This document shows, piece after piece, positions 11,132 to 22,769 of a stretch of 64,000 nt of DNA. The DNA is from Beverwykella pulmonaria. Its lineage: Eukaryota; Ascomycota; Dothideomycetes; Pleosporales; Melanommataceae. Position numbers and translations under genes: made by a program. Where the stretch lies: contig BCHH01000014.1 in assembly GCA_001599595.1 (NCBI GenBank), positions 460,355 to 524,354 on the forward strand. Direction: 5' to 3'. Position 1 is the stretch's first letter. Every line of letters starts with the position of its first letter. The notes under the pieces were generated by a model. The model worked only from the letters and a program-made list of their open reading frames with translations. It ran no database searches and was not told where the DNA came from.

Positions 11132-11500
11132 CTACATCTCCCTTTCTATCAGGGAAAAGACTGGATTGATTACAACACATTCGGTTATAACCTCTCCAGA
11201 CAATTGACCTGGAGCAAAGTGGTGGATCTGTAGCTGATTAAAAATGGAACCAAAAGAACAATATTCTACGGTAGTTGTGCCATCCATTACAACGACATCA
11301 GATATTGTGTGGAGCATTTTCACCTCGTCTTGACGTTGATAGTGTGCGATGAATGCTTCAAAATTGTGACACCCGATATGTACTAGTGGGTTCCTTATTA
11401 GGAAAGGCAGGTTTAAGGGTTGGTACATACACTGTAGTGTACCACGAAACGGGAGTAATGAGCGACTCTATGTACAACATGACACAATATCGCTAAATGA
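11132..11500 (-). CDS. Possible small two-exon gene or gene relic, function unknown
   Basis: An open frame ending at 11132 codes for VHIGCHNFEAFIAHYQ, VVVMDGTTTVEYCSFG and HHFAPGQLSGEVITECVV. The alternating pattern is loosely like an NTF2/SnoaL-fold protein, but I cannot confirm it. A GTATGT donor and a TAATAAGGAACCCACTAG acceptor just upstream (about 11385-11432) suggest an intron with a further exon toward 11500, for which I find no convincing start. The 5' limit is a guess. It may be a relic. Confidence 0.25.
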
Positions 11501-12409
11501 TGGTATTTACGATAACGCAAGTGTATTCGGTCGCGAATGCTCGCCTGGGCACAAGGGAACAACTTTAACTACGTGTATAAGCGGTTTTCCCTCGTCCTTG
11601 AGCATAGTGAACTCAGTGATAATCCACCGGCGATACATTGTCTTTCTCGGTTAATTGTAACCTCCGGCAGAGACGCGTTCCTCAAAGAAGGTCTTCAGTA
11701 GCACTGCAAAGTTCTAGAGCTGTCTTAAAAATTCAACATCGTGAAGAGCATCGCACGAAAACCGGCGTATATATTCTCAATCGCATCCCTAAATATCATT
11801 GGTCCGATCACCGGCCATGCTGGTTGAGGACGGAACTACGCTAGTACTGTTCTTACCGATAACTCGGAGATCCTTCCTTTCAACCGGGCTGGATATATCC
11901 CAGAGCCTCTTCAACGACAGGTAGCATACACTAATAATAGTGAAAAACTCGAACTCCAGACACAGACATCATTTTCGCAACGGCCAAAAACAGACATTTA
12001 GCTACCCCATACGAGAACTGAACAATGCATTCGGCAAAACCAAGCTAGGACGCTGTGAGTGAGGGCACGCGGAACCGGGGGAATCGTTCCACTTCGGCAA
12101 AGCGAAGACCGCAGCCGAGGAGGAAGAAGTGACAAGGATAGGAAAATCTGCTCATGCAATGTCATGACACACCCTTGTTCGCATGGAAGGATTCTGTCTG
12201 TGCTACGCTAGCCGAACTTCTCAGACCACACTGTACGCGATGTGGGGCAGGTGGAAGAGCAAACGACCATTGCTGTGTTGTATTACACCCAAGTATCTTT
12301 TTTATTCGCAGTTGAAGTCACAAACAGTTTCATCCAAAATTTCGAGTGCCTTTTTGCAGCACCCATTCTAAGCCTCTAAAATTGGCATCCTAATAGAAAC
12401 GCCACAGCA
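11501..12409. other. Upstream region of the FAD monooxygenase gene
   Basis: About 900 bases without a supported gene. The last 40 bases before the ATG at 12410 are A/C-rich, as is usual for fungal leaders. No repeat or RNA gene seen. Confidence 0.4.
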
Positions 12410-13765
12410 ATGGCGGAACCAGCACCCCCAAAACCATTCAACCTCGCCATAATCGGTGGCGGTATCGCAGGCCTAACCGTCACTATCGCCCTCCTCAAAT
12501 ACGACATCCCCCTCACCGTCTACGAATCCGCGTCCGCGTTCGGCGAAATCGGCGCCGGCGTCGGTTTCGAAGCGAACATGGTGCGGATCATGGATCTCAT
12601 CTCCCCGAAAATCAAAGAAGGCTTTCTGCGCTGTGCGAATAATGTAAATAGGGATCCGCCCGTGTGGTTTACTGTGCGGTGTGGTGACCAGAGGAAGGCA
12701 GATAGCGGTGGGGTGGTGTGTAAGCGGGATGGGAAAGATGTGAGAGTCGGAGAACCGCTGTTTGATATGCATGCAAGACCGGGACCGAGGGGAGGCGTGC
12801 ATCGGGCGCATTTTCTGGATGAGCTGGTGAAATTAATTCCGAGTGATATATGCCGATTCTGCAAGAAGCTAGTCGACATCACGGAAGCAGAGGACGGGTC
12901 AGGTGATGCGGTTCTACATTTTGCGGATGGGACAACGGCGCAGCATACTGCCGTCATTGGGTGCGATGGGATTAAATCGCGGACTCGAGAAGTGGTGTTA
13001 GGGAAGGAAGAAGCAAAGCCCGTGTTTTCAGGTAAGTATGCTTATCGAGGATTGATACCAATGGGGAAGGCGAAGGAGATCATGGGGGAGGAGGAGCCGC
13101 AGACGCCACAGATGTATGTTGGCTATGGGGGCCATGTTCTTACGTTTCCTATAGCGAAGGGTACTATCATGAATGGTATGTCCATATCCCTTGGCCTTTC
13201 AACAAATTAACTGACTCTTATAGTCGTGGCATTCAGTTCGCGCGAAGCCTGGACAGATCCAGAGTGGGTCGTAGAGACTTCGAGGGAGGACATGGCTGCC
13301 GACTACGCCAGCTGGAGTCCCACAGTCCAAGGGATCATGGCTGCCATGCAGAAACCGGACATCTGGGCATTGTTCAATCACACACCAGCGCGCACTTATG
13401 TTCAATCGCGTCCCCGGATCTGTCTGCTTGGAGATGCGGCGCATGCTACGACTCCACATTCGGGCGCTGGCGCCGGCATGTGCGTTGAGGATGCATACAT
13501 CCTCAGTCGTTTACTAGCAGACGCAACAAGCGTGAAGGATCTCGACAAAGCATTCCGCGTATACGATGAAGTACGGCGTCCTCGGTCACTGAAGCTGGTC
13601 AAAGAAAGTAAAGAGGCAGGCATGTTGTATGACTTCCAAAGCCCCACCGGAGACGATCTCGCAGCACTGGAGAGGAACATGAAAACGCGGATGAACTGGA
13701 TATGGGACCACGACATGACTCTTGACTTGGAAAGGGCGCGGCTGCTGGTCAAAGAAGAGGCGTGA
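12410..13765 (+). CDS. FAD-dependent aromatic monooxygenase, salicylate hydroxylase type
   Basis: Class A flavoprotein monooxygenase of 435 aa in two exons (12410-13175, 13224-13765; 48-nt intron). The N-terminal Rossmann motif for the FAD ADP moiety is AIIGGGIAGLTVTIALL. A DG fingerprint (AVIGCDGIKSRTREVVLG) lies mid-protein, and the GD motif that binds the FAD ribose is ICLLGDAAHATTPHSGAGA, followed by the GMCVEDAY helix. GAGVGFEANMVRIM and HRAHFLDEL match fungal salicylate 1-monooxygenases, which convert salicylate to catechol with NAD(P)H and O2. Related enzymes act on other hydroxybenzoates or in secondary metabolism, so the substrate is inferred. There is no signal peptide, so it is cytosolic. 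It is tail to tail with the PTH11-like gene, only about 55 bp between stops. Confidence 0.85.
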
Positions 13766-13819
13766 ACCTGACCTTCTATCTTTATTCTAATCGTATATAT
13801 TGGTACAAGTAATCTATCT

Positions 13820-15073
13820 TCAACGATCTCCACCTTTCGAGCTTGAGATAACCACATCTTTGGTAACTGTAATCCCGTCGATCATGCGCTCCTGACTTGA
13901 ACTGCGGCTCACTCCCACACCCATGCTTTTGGTAGTGACGGAGGAATGCATATCGCCCATTCCATTTGGCTTCATAGTGTCCAACGCGTACGTTGACACA
14001 ACGGTCTCCTTCTTGCTTCTTCCGGCGGACATTCCGCTGCCGGAGTGGTACTGGTACGGGCGTGTTGTGCCCTTGTTTGTCTTTAGTCGATTGGGCCAAT
14101 ATGCTGAAATCGTTTTGCGGAGACTGATGAGACAAGCGCAGATCACGCCGACGGCAGCCTCGATGAAGGACCAAAGGTTGGTAGGCGCAGACTCCCAGGT
14201 CGGCTCCGTGGTTTTTAGGGTCTGGGGTAGTGTGGCCATGCGTAGCACAGTGATGAGGCAAATGAGAAATCCGATAGAGAATAGAACAACGAGGCCGATT
14301 TTGTTGCCGATTGACATGTTGAGGCGCGAAATGACCGGCATGGGGAGAATAAAGATGGCAAGATCGGTGGCGAAATTCGACACCGCATTTGTCCAGCTAT
14401 TTCCGTTAGCAAAATAAGTCACAGGCCAGGTGTGAGAGAGCGCATACCGCTGCCACTTGGTGTTGATGCAATGGCCAGGCACAGTTTTGATATTCCACGT
14501 CCTACGCACTGGCGTGCACTGGAAAAGTCCAGCCATTCCGAACCCAATTCCCCACATTACGCTCAGAACAATCATTACTAGACACGCTTTGCGGAATTGT
14601 TTGAGCGCGAAAACGCGGTAGTACAGGGTGAGGAATGCGAGTTTGTTGAACATGATGGTCATGACGTAGAAGAATTGTGTGAGCCAGAAGTACTGCAATT
14701 CGGCGCAATCAGCTCATGTTTTCAGAGGAGAAGCTGAAGATTAAGCTTACCATCATCGCCTTTGGAAGACTGCCTCCACTTTTTAGGATTTGCGCAACGT
14801 GGGTACCGAAGCCGTAAGTTGTCGCTTTATACACACAAGCTGCAAAGACGATAAGGCAAGTCTTTCGCGCATTAGCAGAGATCAATGCACCGCAGGTCGA
14901 AAGAATTTCCTTACATTTGCTGCTACAACAAGCACATCTTCCATTCCAAACCATCCTCTATTCTTCCATGTCGTCACCAACCGCAAAATCAGCAAGATTG
15001 TCGCAATGCCCGTCAGCGTAACAGTCACCCATCTCAGATCGCGCTGCTCATCAGCATACGCTCTGAAGATCAT
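13820..15073 (-). CDS. PTH11-like seven-helix protein (fungal rhodopsin domain)
   Basis: Four exons (15073-14915, 14861-14751, 14692-14448, 14396-13820) give 363 aa. The fungal rhodopsin domain is visible from the start: RWVTVTLTGIATILLILRL (helix 1), WFGMEDVLVVAA (the family's D motif), GFGTHVAQI, then YFWLTQFFYVMTIMFNKLAF with LTLYYRVF. CTPVRRTWN and CINTKW carry the extracellular Cys pair, and NFATDLAIFILPMPVI holds the conserved TD and P of helix 6. The last intron (14397-14447) removes a stretch that would otherwise read as protein; its GCTAACGG branch site and the repaired KWQRWTNAV junction favour splicing. The basic, Ser-rich tail is cytosolic. PTH11-like receptors sense surface or host cues in some pathogens, but most members are uncharacterised. 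Confidence 0.82.
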
Positions 15074-16897
15074 GGCGGATCGTAGGGAGTGGAGTCGACT
15101 CTGGGGGATGGGGTCTGAGGAATCGGAAGCGGGCCGAGAGACAGGGCAGATATTAGTGTGTGTGACGAGACTGGTATCTATATAGTCGATCAGTGGTTTA
15201 CACCCAACGGCTATAGCAACACTTCGGTAAGGGTTCTCACGAGCTCATGCTCTGAGAATAGTGCTCAACGAGGCAGGCGGTACCAGTGAACCATTGTGCT
15301 GGAACGGGGTGATCGGGAGGCTGCCGGTGGAGACACCCGTGTGCACAGGATTCGGTTTCATGCCGAGTGGTGGTTGCAGGAAGGGTTTGAAATTGGCTGA
15401 ATGAAAGGGAGCCGCATTCCTTCGGGGGGGACTCCGGAGAGGGCAATCAGATCGAGGAATAGCTAGCATCATCCTAGTTTGGCAATGCTTCTGGAACAAG
15501 AGTCATTGGTGGAGCGGTTGAAATGTCTGTGCAGACGGTAAGTACCTTGACAGATGTCAGCTCGTACAGTTAGGAGCACAAGCCAAGAAGAGGTCTTCTC
15601 GCCTCGTAGCGTTGACGGCTGGATAATGTAACAGCATGTTTCGAAGGCCGACTTGGTTTTATCCTTATCCTTATACTCACTCTGCTGCTGTTCACTGTTC
15701 GGTAAACGAACGGTGGAAAAATAAATAGACCTTGGGGTGAAACACGGTACGAACCAGTACAACGACAGAGCTCTCATCGACCTGCTCCCGTGAGAGACGA
15801 ACCATATTCTTTGTGCCGTCCCGTGCAAACGTTGGTTCGTGCCGTTACGGCCCTCACTTTCGTACGCTTGATTGGGTATTTGTCGCGTTCGCTCATCTCC
15901 CCAGTCGTTGCTCGCAGTTTTTGTACCCCGAAAGCAGAAAACAACCCTCGCCCAACAATTTCTCTCCTGCTTGGCGCATTATTAACCTAACCCCAGGAAC
16001 CTCCACTCAAACGATAGTGGTACGCGGTGCTCCCGGAAGAGACCGAGCACGGGCATGTTGCCGCTGTCAAACTAGCGCATATTGGGTATACCGCGCTAGG
16101 TACACCTGTCTTAAACGCCTTCGGCCCGTGTCGCGGGGAAGCCAATGCCGTGCCGTGAAGGATCTAACTTTCGTATTCGACCCAGCGGGGTGGTTTGACG
16201 CTGTCGGCGATATTGTTTAGAGCAATATTGCCGCGTTTACTGCGGCACAGCAGGCGTATCGATTGGACCGAACTGCATCCTTCGACGACCCAACAGATGC
16301 AGCGGTTCAATCTTACTGCCAAATACACCATGTTCAACCAGGTGGTATCATGTACGCGCTATTAGCGTATTGCTACACACAGACAGAATTTGTATGGAAA
16401 CTTGATGATACCTGTGAAAGCTACAAGAAACCGCGCTAATTTGCCCGTTCATGATTTCCCCTTGGATAAATATGCGGTGAGTGACCCCGGGCGTAAAAGA
16501 AATTGCTGATCCTTTCTCATATGCGTTAGGACGAGGGTGGCATGGGGTGAGAAGCTGCAAGCGTATCCCCAATGGTTCCCCCTCATCTCAAGACAGTATC
16601 GCATGTCTCCCTCCCACAACGTTTCTAGAATCTAGACCTGTCTCGCCGCTCTACCGTATCGCCGCCACGCACGCCTCCGGCACTTCTCTGACTCGGACGG
16701 TACGAACACGGGCTCGGTTGCCGGTACTTGTGTTGCTCCTTCTCGACCTCGTGGCTTTTAGCGCCTTTCTTGTTTCCCATACATACTTCCCTATTGTCCG
16801 CTTCCATTGTTCCACCATTGTGTTCTTGCATTCCATCTTTATCCGCTTTCTGTGACCCTCATTCTTTCAGTCTTTCTCTGCCATTCCCCCTTCCGCC
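15074..16897. other. Long divergent intergenic region, receptor and MFS importer promoters
   Basis: About 1.8 kb between two divergent starts. Several overlapping short open frames exist on both strands (for example near 15245-15499 and 15813-16220) without domains, signal peptides or credible splice pairs. The final 200 bases before 16898 are pyrimidine-rich, as in many fungal promoters. Confidence 0.45.
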
Positions 16898-18531
16898 ATG
16901 GATTCCGTCTCTCTCGAGAAGGGCGCCATCGTCGAGACACACTCTCCCACTTCTTCGACCCATCTGCAGCCTCCCTTCGACAAGGCCGCCGAGAAGCGCC
17001 TGATTCGCAAACTCGATCTCCGCATTCTGCCCGTGTTATGGATTCTGTACCTGGTCAACTTCATCGATCGTGCGAACATTGGAAATGCAAAGATCCAGGG
17101 CATGGAGAAGGAGCTGGTCCTTATCGGTCAGCGCTTCAACATCTCTGTCTGGGTGTTTAACTTGGGCTATCTTGTTGCGGGTATCCCGATGACTGTTCTA
17201 TTCCGCAAGTATGGACCCAAGAGTCTTGCTGTGATGATGTTCGCTTGGGGTGAGTTTGTCCTTTGCTGCTTCCTTGTTGAGGAAGCGGAACTAACCTGTT
17301 GATAAAGGTATCACTGTCATCGGCTGCGGTCTCGTCAAGCGCTGGGAACAACTCGTAGTCTGCCGCCTTCTCGAGGGAATGGCCGAATCAGCCTACATCT
17401 CCGGCGCAGCCTACCTCATTGGCGCCTACTACACCAAATCCGAGTATCTGACCCGCTTCGTCTTCTTCAGTACCGCTGGTATCATCGCCGGAGCTGTCAA
17501 TGGCTTCCTGTCGACGCTGATTGCAAAGATGGATGGTACTGCCGGGTATAAGGCTTGGAGATGGTACGCTACTAACTCACCTTTGCTTTTCGCTATGTTG
17601 GGATGGCCTACTAACTTGAGCGTTTAGGATCTTCATCATCGAGGGTATCATTACTCTGTGCGTTTCTTTCGGAAGTTGGTTCCTCATCATGCCATTCCCG
17701 GAAGCCTGCACGTTCCTAGCACCTGAGGAGAAGGAACTTCTTCTTGCACGCGTCAAGGCTGATGGCGGGCACATTGCCGACGAAGACATTACCGTCAAGC
17801 AAGTCCTGCACCATTTGTCTGACTGGAAGATCTGGGTTGCGTAAGTTGCTCTTCTCCTTCCTAACCCAAGCAAATACTGACAACGCTTCAGTGTCGCCAT
17901 GAACATGGGCGTAACCGAAAACGCAAACTCTATCGCAAACTTCCAGCCTACGATCCTCAAGGGTCTCGGGTATACGTCTATCCAAGCGCAAGTCCACACC
18001 ATCCCCGTCTATCTCGTCGGCGCCGCCTTCTCTGTGATCTTTGCCTACATGTCCGAGTGGCTCAACCACCGCTATCTGTTCTACATGCTCGGCTGGGCCA
18101 CGCTCGCCGCGGGGCTCGTCGTAGAAATTGTGTACCCCAAGGCAGCCGGTGTCAGGTACATGGGTATGTTCTTCTTGGCGTCAGGCGCTTACCTCGCTAT
18201 GCCTATCTCTATTGTGTGGGTCTCTATCAATGCTGGCAAAGGGTACAAGCGCGCCGTCGCTATCGGGGCGATTATCAACTTTGGCACTGCGGGCGCGTTC
18301 GTGTCTAGCAATGTGTTCTTGCTCAAGGAGACACCTCGCTTCCACACTGGCTTCAGCACTGGACTTGGCCTCGCGTGCATGGGTGCTACGGCTGCGACGA
18401 TCATGTTCTTCGGATGCCAGTGGGAGAACAAGAAGAGGGATGCGAAGAGGGCGCTTTTGCCGGAGGTGCTTGAGGATGATACCACCGAAGGTATTAGCGA
18501 TGAGCACCCGGATTTCCGGTTCGTGTTGTAG
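16898..18531 (+). CDS. MFS anion:cation symporter, Dal5 / allantoate permease family
   Basis: Plasma-membrane importer of 486 aa in four exons (16898-17249, 17308-17563, 17628-17840, 17892-18531). The N-terminal block KRLIRKLDLRILPVLWILYLVNFIDRANIGNAKI is the family signature, here read in parts: LDLRILP, LYLVNFIDRANIGNA. GMAESAYISGAAYLIGAYY matches helix 4-5, and NFQPTILKGLGYTSIQAQ starts the second half. Relatives import nicotinate, allantoate, pantothenate or other carboxylates by proton symport. The length is normal and all splice junctions keep frame. It stands between the FAD monooxygenase/receptor pair and the ATRR gene; it might bring in a substrate for either, but nothing in the sequence shows this. 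It converges with the ATRR gene, with about 300 bp between stops. Confidence 0.86.
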
Positions 18532-18827
18532 ATGGTGAAGCAGTATCTGTAGATTTGTGTTTGAGACGAGGACAGCTAGAATAGACATTTTCAATTTATC
18601 AATTTTAATGCTTCCAGAATGCGGGACTTGTCTTGAGTCATTCCCAAACTGCTATGATAGACTTTCCACTTTCCACTGTGGTTCTTTGTTGCTCCAAACA
18701 TTAGTGTGCAATATGCACCAAAATACCAATTTGTCTATCACGGTTCTGTCTATTACCAGTACTGTGTCCGTTGCCGCCTATCTCCTATCTCATTTATGAA
18801 TCATGTTACTCTTGAACAGTTCTACAC
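18532..18827. other. Convergent terminator region
   Basis: A/T-rich 3' spacer between the MFS importer and ATRR. Nothing else seen. Confidence 0.4.
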
Positions 18828-21800
18828 TTAGATTGGCTCATCCCTCGGCTCGATCAAAATCTCGTTCACAGCCACATACTCCGGCTGCTTCAGCGCATAA
18901 ACGATCGAATTTGCCACATCTTCTGCGTCTAGTACCTTTGCTCCGGTTGGCTCGCCAAATTTCTTGATTGCCTCAGCATCAGTCGACATTCCCAACAACT
19001 CGGTAGCCGTGTTTCCGGGTTGCACACTAGTGACACGAAGCCCCATGCCAGCCGTCTCAAGACGCAAGCTCTGGAGCGTGGCCTCGACAAAGAACTTGCT
19101 TGCGGAATAGACACCCAAGCCGGGGAACACTTTCCGGCCCGCGTCTGAGGAGATGGCCACGATGTGACCTTTCCCGCGTGAGAGCATGGACGGCACGATG
19201 GAGGAGAGAACGTTTAGGAGTCCCTTGCAATTCACATCGACTGTGCGATCCCATTCCTCGGTTTGCACATTCGCCATCATGGTGAAATACATCACGCCAG
19301 CACAGGAGACAAAAATGTCGACTGGACCAAGCTCTGTAGTAGCGGTCTGCACCAGTGCCTCAACCTGCTTCTTGTCGGTCACATCGGTTTTGTGGATGAT
19401 GACTTTGCCTTCGCGGACCACAAGCTTGCGCTTCAATGCTTCAAGGGCTTCTGTTCGCCGCGCCGCAAGAGCAACATGGCAGCCTTCTTTGGCTAAAGCA
19501 ACAGCAGTTGCCGCACCAATGCCACTAGAAGCTCCAGTCACGACAGCTACCTTTCCGAATAGTAGTCCTCTGCGTGGGAGAACAGCAAACCCGCCTTTTG
19601 CGTCCTGGCGTGAGGGTGGTCGGGCCAGCCAGCCCCTCGCGAACCAATGACGGGCATAGGTTTCTAGCAATACTTTATCCACTTTAGGGCGCTCGACAGA
19701 GGCGCGGAAAGGCCTGGTGGCGGTATTGTTGAGAACTACAATATCCCTTAGAAACTCGATGGTCGGCATTCCACTACGAAGGATGTCAACCGTGAAAGCT
19801 CCGTCACCACCTTTGCTGCCACTTCTCTTATCGCCCCAGAGTTCAACCCACTTATCCCATGCTAGTGGCTTTGTCGGGTATCCTAATTCACTAAGATGAG
19901 CGAAAACATTCTGTATGTCGACAGGTGTTGGGTCACCGAGGTGGAAAACGGTCTGGCCCACTCCAGTCTGGTTTCCGAGGTGGATAATGGCTTTGCTGAC
20001 GAAATCTACAGGAGTCATCTCGGCACGCCAGCCTTTCACATCGGGATAATGCCCCAGCTGTATAGACTCCACAATCAATGCGGTTAGGAGATCCCAGGCA
20101 TTCGCCGCACCCGAGCTACTGTGTCCGCTAATTGTGCCAGCCCGATGGATCTTGACAGGAAGTCCTCGACGGCCGGCTTCGAGAACAAGCTGCTCTGCTA
20201 CCCATTTGGTTTGACCGTAACCATCGGCCAGTTTGGTTGGAACGTCTGCTATGTCGAGCATGGCCTCTTCAGACCAGCCCTCATGGGTGGGTGCAGGAGG
20301 CAACACACCATTTGTAGAGACATACTGTAGGGTCGCACCAGCTTGGCAGGCTAGCCGCAATATCTCTTTAGTACCCAACACGTTGGGCTTCTGAAGTGCC
20401 GCGTAAGGATACACCAAATTGACCGTGGCGGCGGCGTGAACAATAACCTGGACGCGAGAAGCGATCTCAGCGAAGGTATCCGGCGAAAGACCAAACCGTT
20501 TTCGAGACAGGTTTCCAGGAAGGACCTCAACACGCTCCATGATGGCGTTAGTCCAAAGTCCGAAATCGAGAAGGTTCCTGCGTATTCTTGCGATGGCTCC
20601 GGGCAAATCTTCCTGTGAAGGGTCGCTCACCCTCACGAGGCATACGATCCGGGCCGATGTATTCTCTAATAAATCACTGAGCAGGAAGGCACCCAAGAAG
20701 CCCGTCACACCAGTAAGCAAAACTGTCTTCGCATCCTTGATAGAGCACTCCTTGGCATTCGAGGGTTGTATATCCTTGTCAAGCACAGAGTCAGATTTCA
20801 GGACATTTGGCAGATTGTCTTGAATGGCTGCTGTGTGGCCGTCTCTCACGGCGATACAGGTATCAAGATGACCATTGAGAGTCGCAGGGTCCGCAAGACG
20901 AGCTACAGGCACGCGAAATCCGAATTGATTGGACAGTCTAGCAGCGAGGTCCGCAAGTAGCAGTGAGTGGCCACCGAGGTCAAAGAAGTTGTATTCCGGA
21001 GTTACTGCGCTGGCCGAGATGTTGAGAATGGCAGCCCAGGTCTCGCGAATATCCTCGATGGAGATGCTTTCTTGCGCGTATGTCGCGGATCCTTTGCCGT
21101 TGGGCGAGCTGGGTCTTGTGGGTGGAGGGAGGCCTTTCAGGTTAATCTTGCCCGAGACATCGTGGGTCGGCAGCTCATCCATTTCGACCCACAGCGCTGG
21201 CAGCATATACTGCGCAAGATATGGTGAGAGAGTACGGCGTGAGTTCAAGCTGCGCAGAGTCGAATCGATCTCTACAATGGGGCGATCCGCGGAGTGTTCC
21301 TTATCCCGGACAATGTACGCAACCAATTGTCGTTCCATACCCTCGCCGTGAGCCACCACGGCACAGCGGCTAACAGCTAGATGTTTGACGATGGCATTTT
21401 CGACTTTGCCAGGTACGACTGAATAACCACGGAGTTTGATCATAGCTCCAACGCGTCCGGTGATTTCGAGCAGTCCTGATGGTAGAATTCGCGCCTTGTC
21501 TCCAGTCCTGTACATGCGAGCACCAGGCTTGGAGCTGAATCGGTTTGATAGGAATGCTCGGGCAGTAGTTTCTGGGCGATTGAGGTAGCCGCGGGCTAGG
21601 AGCTGTCCGCCAACGAAGAGCTCACCGCTAGTTCCTGATTCTACCCTTTGACCGCTCTCATCCAAGATATAGATGTACTTGGGGTCTATGGTCGGCGGAC
21701 CCACTGGGCAAGTAAGTGCGTCATCGTCAATCTTGGTGAGCATCTCTGCAATGTCTCCGCACGCAATCTCATGGGTTTCGCAAGCGCTGTAGCAGTTGAG

Positions 21801-22769
21801 TAGGCGGGTATTTGGCAAGGCTTTGATGGCTTCGCGGGCAAGTTTTGTGGGAACCACCTCTCCGTTCAGCCAGAGGGTCTTGAGATGCGAGAGCCGGGTG
21901 TTCAGTGCCTTGTGGCGGGCGAGCACTGCAGACAAGAGAGTGGGTGTCATGAGCGTTTCGGTGATCTTCTTCGAGGACAGCAGGTCTACAAGTAGACGCG
22001 GGTCAAAGCTTGCATCGTCTGGAACGGAAACGACCGTGGCTCCACGCAGCAGGGGACGCAGCATTTCCCAGATGAAGAAGACATTGCAGGCCACGCGATC
22101 TCCTGGCTGAAGGTCGGAGAGGCGAAATCTCAGGTCGTAGCTCCATACCGGGGCTCTGTGGGGGTTCGCAATCCCCTTGGGCTTACCGGTGGTTCCCGAG
22201 CTGTAGGCAACGAAGCTGAGGCGATCCAGATCATCTTCGGCAGGTAAAGGTGGGAGCTCGCCCACGTGACCGTTCACTACTGGCGAGGGCTCTTCGTCGA
22301 GAACCACCAACGGGATGCCTTTCTTGATCTTGCCCACTTCGGTGCTCAGCGTAACCACGACAACGGGGTTCGCGTCTTCGATGACGTCGGCTAGGAGGTC
22401 TGGAGGGTAAGCAAGCTCGAGAATTAGGAAGGCCCCACCAGCACGCAGGGCAGCCAAACAGGCAATCACGTAGTTGGCACTTCGAGGCAGTAGCACGCCG
22501 ACGAGGCTGTCGCGTCCGACTCCATAGCTCCGAAGACGGTCAGCAAGGGCGGCGACCTTGTCGTGAAGCTCGGAATAGGTGAAGGTGGTCGGCCCGTCCT
22601 CAAGAGCAACCAAATCCGGTGTGGCACGAGCCTGCTTGGTGAAAAGGGCCGAGAGGTCCTTGGTGGTGTCGAGGGGGATTGGCATTATTTGCTGTGAGCG
22701 GGTTGCAGGGTTGTGAAGGTTGGGTTGGTGTTGTGGCGAGGGTCCTTGCAGGGTGGAGGAATTATTCAT
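18828..22769 (-). CDS. ATRR: NRPS-like A-T-R-SDR carboxylate reductase, glycine betaine reductase (ATRR) type
   Basis: Intronless, 1313 aa, four modules in order. Adenylation (about 40-545): A3 motif AYSSGTTGKPKG at 188-199, A5 NCYSACETHE near 325, A7 YRTGDKAR at 420-427, A10 lysine in SGKINLKG at 541. Carrier domain: FFDLGGHSLLLA with phosphopantetheine Ser near 602. First reductase: VLLTGVTGFLGAFLL near 683-697, with catalytic YGQTK. C-terminal classical SDR: VVTGASSGIGAATAVAL, the NAG-like SCAGVM, and catalytic YSASK. The second reductase separates it from Lys2 and simple A-T-R aryl reductases and matches ATRR, described from Aspergillus nidulans, which activates glycine betaine, reduces it to betaine aldehyde and then to choline with NADPH. 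The pocket helix has aromatic residues (VFFIWEMLR) that could make a cage for a trimethylammonium group; that is inference. The neighbouring GMC oxidase supports a choline role. Confidence 0.85.
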   Translation of the reverse strand: MNNSSTLQGPSPQHQPNLHNPATRSQQIMPIPLDTTKDLSALFTKQARATPDLVALEDGPTTFTYSELHDKVAALADRLRSYGVGRDSLVGVLLPRSANYVIACLAALRAGGAFLILELAYPPDLLADVIEDANPVVVVTLSTEVGKIKKGIPLVVLDEEPSPVVNGHVGELPPLPAEDDLDRLSFVAYSSGTTGKPKGIANPHRAPVWSYDLRFRLSDLQPGDRVACNVFFIWEMLRPLLRGATVVSVPDDASFDPRLLVDLLSSKKITETLMTPTLLSAVLARHKALNTRLSHLKTLWLNGEVVPTKLAREAIKALPNTRLLNCYSACETHEIACGDIAEMLTKIDDDALTCPVGPPTIDPKYIYILDESGQRVESGTSGELFVGGQLLARGYLNRPETTARAFLSNRFSSKPGARMYRTGDKARILPSGLLEITGRVGAMIKLRGYSVVPGKVENAIVKHLAVSRCAVVAHGEGMERQLVAYIVRDKEHSADRPIVEIDSTLRSLNSRRTLSPYLAQYMLPALWVEMDELPTHDVSGKINLKGLPPPTRPSSPNGKGSATYAQESISIEDIRETWAAILNISASAVTPEYNFFDLGGHSLLLADLAARLSNQFGFRVPVARLADPATLNGHLDTCIAVRDGHTAAIQDNLPNVLKSDSVLDKDIQPSNAKECSIKDAKTVLLTGVTGFLGAFLLSDLLENTSARIVCLVRVSDPSQEDLPGAIARIRRNLLDFGLWTNAIMERVEVLPGNLSRKRFGLSPDTFAEIASRVQVIVHAAATVNLVYPYAALQKPNVLGTKEILRLACQAGATLQYVSTNGVLPPAPTHEGWSEEAMLDIADVPTKLADGYGQTKWVAEQLVLEAGRRGLPVKIHRAGTISGHSSSGAANAWDLLTALIVESIQLGHYPDVKGWRAEMTPVDFVSKAIIHLGNQTGVGQTVFHLGDPTPVDIQNVFAHLSELGYPTKPLAWDKWVELWGDKRSGSKGGDGAFTVDILRSGMPTIEFLRDIVVLNNTATRPFRASVERPKVDKVLLETYARHWFARGWLARPPSRQDAKGGFAVLPRRGLLFGKVAVVTGASSGIGAATAVALAKEGCHVALAARRTEALEALKRKLVVREGKVIIHKTDVTDKKQVEALVQTATTELGPVDIFVSCAGVMYFTMMANVQTEEWDRTVDVNCKGLLNVLSSIVPSMLSRGKGHIVAISSDAGRKVFPGLGVYSASKFFVEATLQSLRLETAGMGLRVTSVQPGNTATELLGMSTDAEAIKKFGEPTGAKVLDAEDVANSIVYALKQPEYVAVNEILIEPRDEPI

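Noticed and set aside
14397..14447. Reading straight through the stretch between WQR and WTNAV in the PTH11-like gene
   Set aside because: The stretch has GTATGC donor, GCTAACGG branch and AATAG acceptor, and removing it restores the usual helix spacing.
18828..22769. Aminoadipate reductase (Lys2) or simple aryl-acid reductase
   Set aside because: Both lack a second, C-terminal classical SDR domain, which is clear here.
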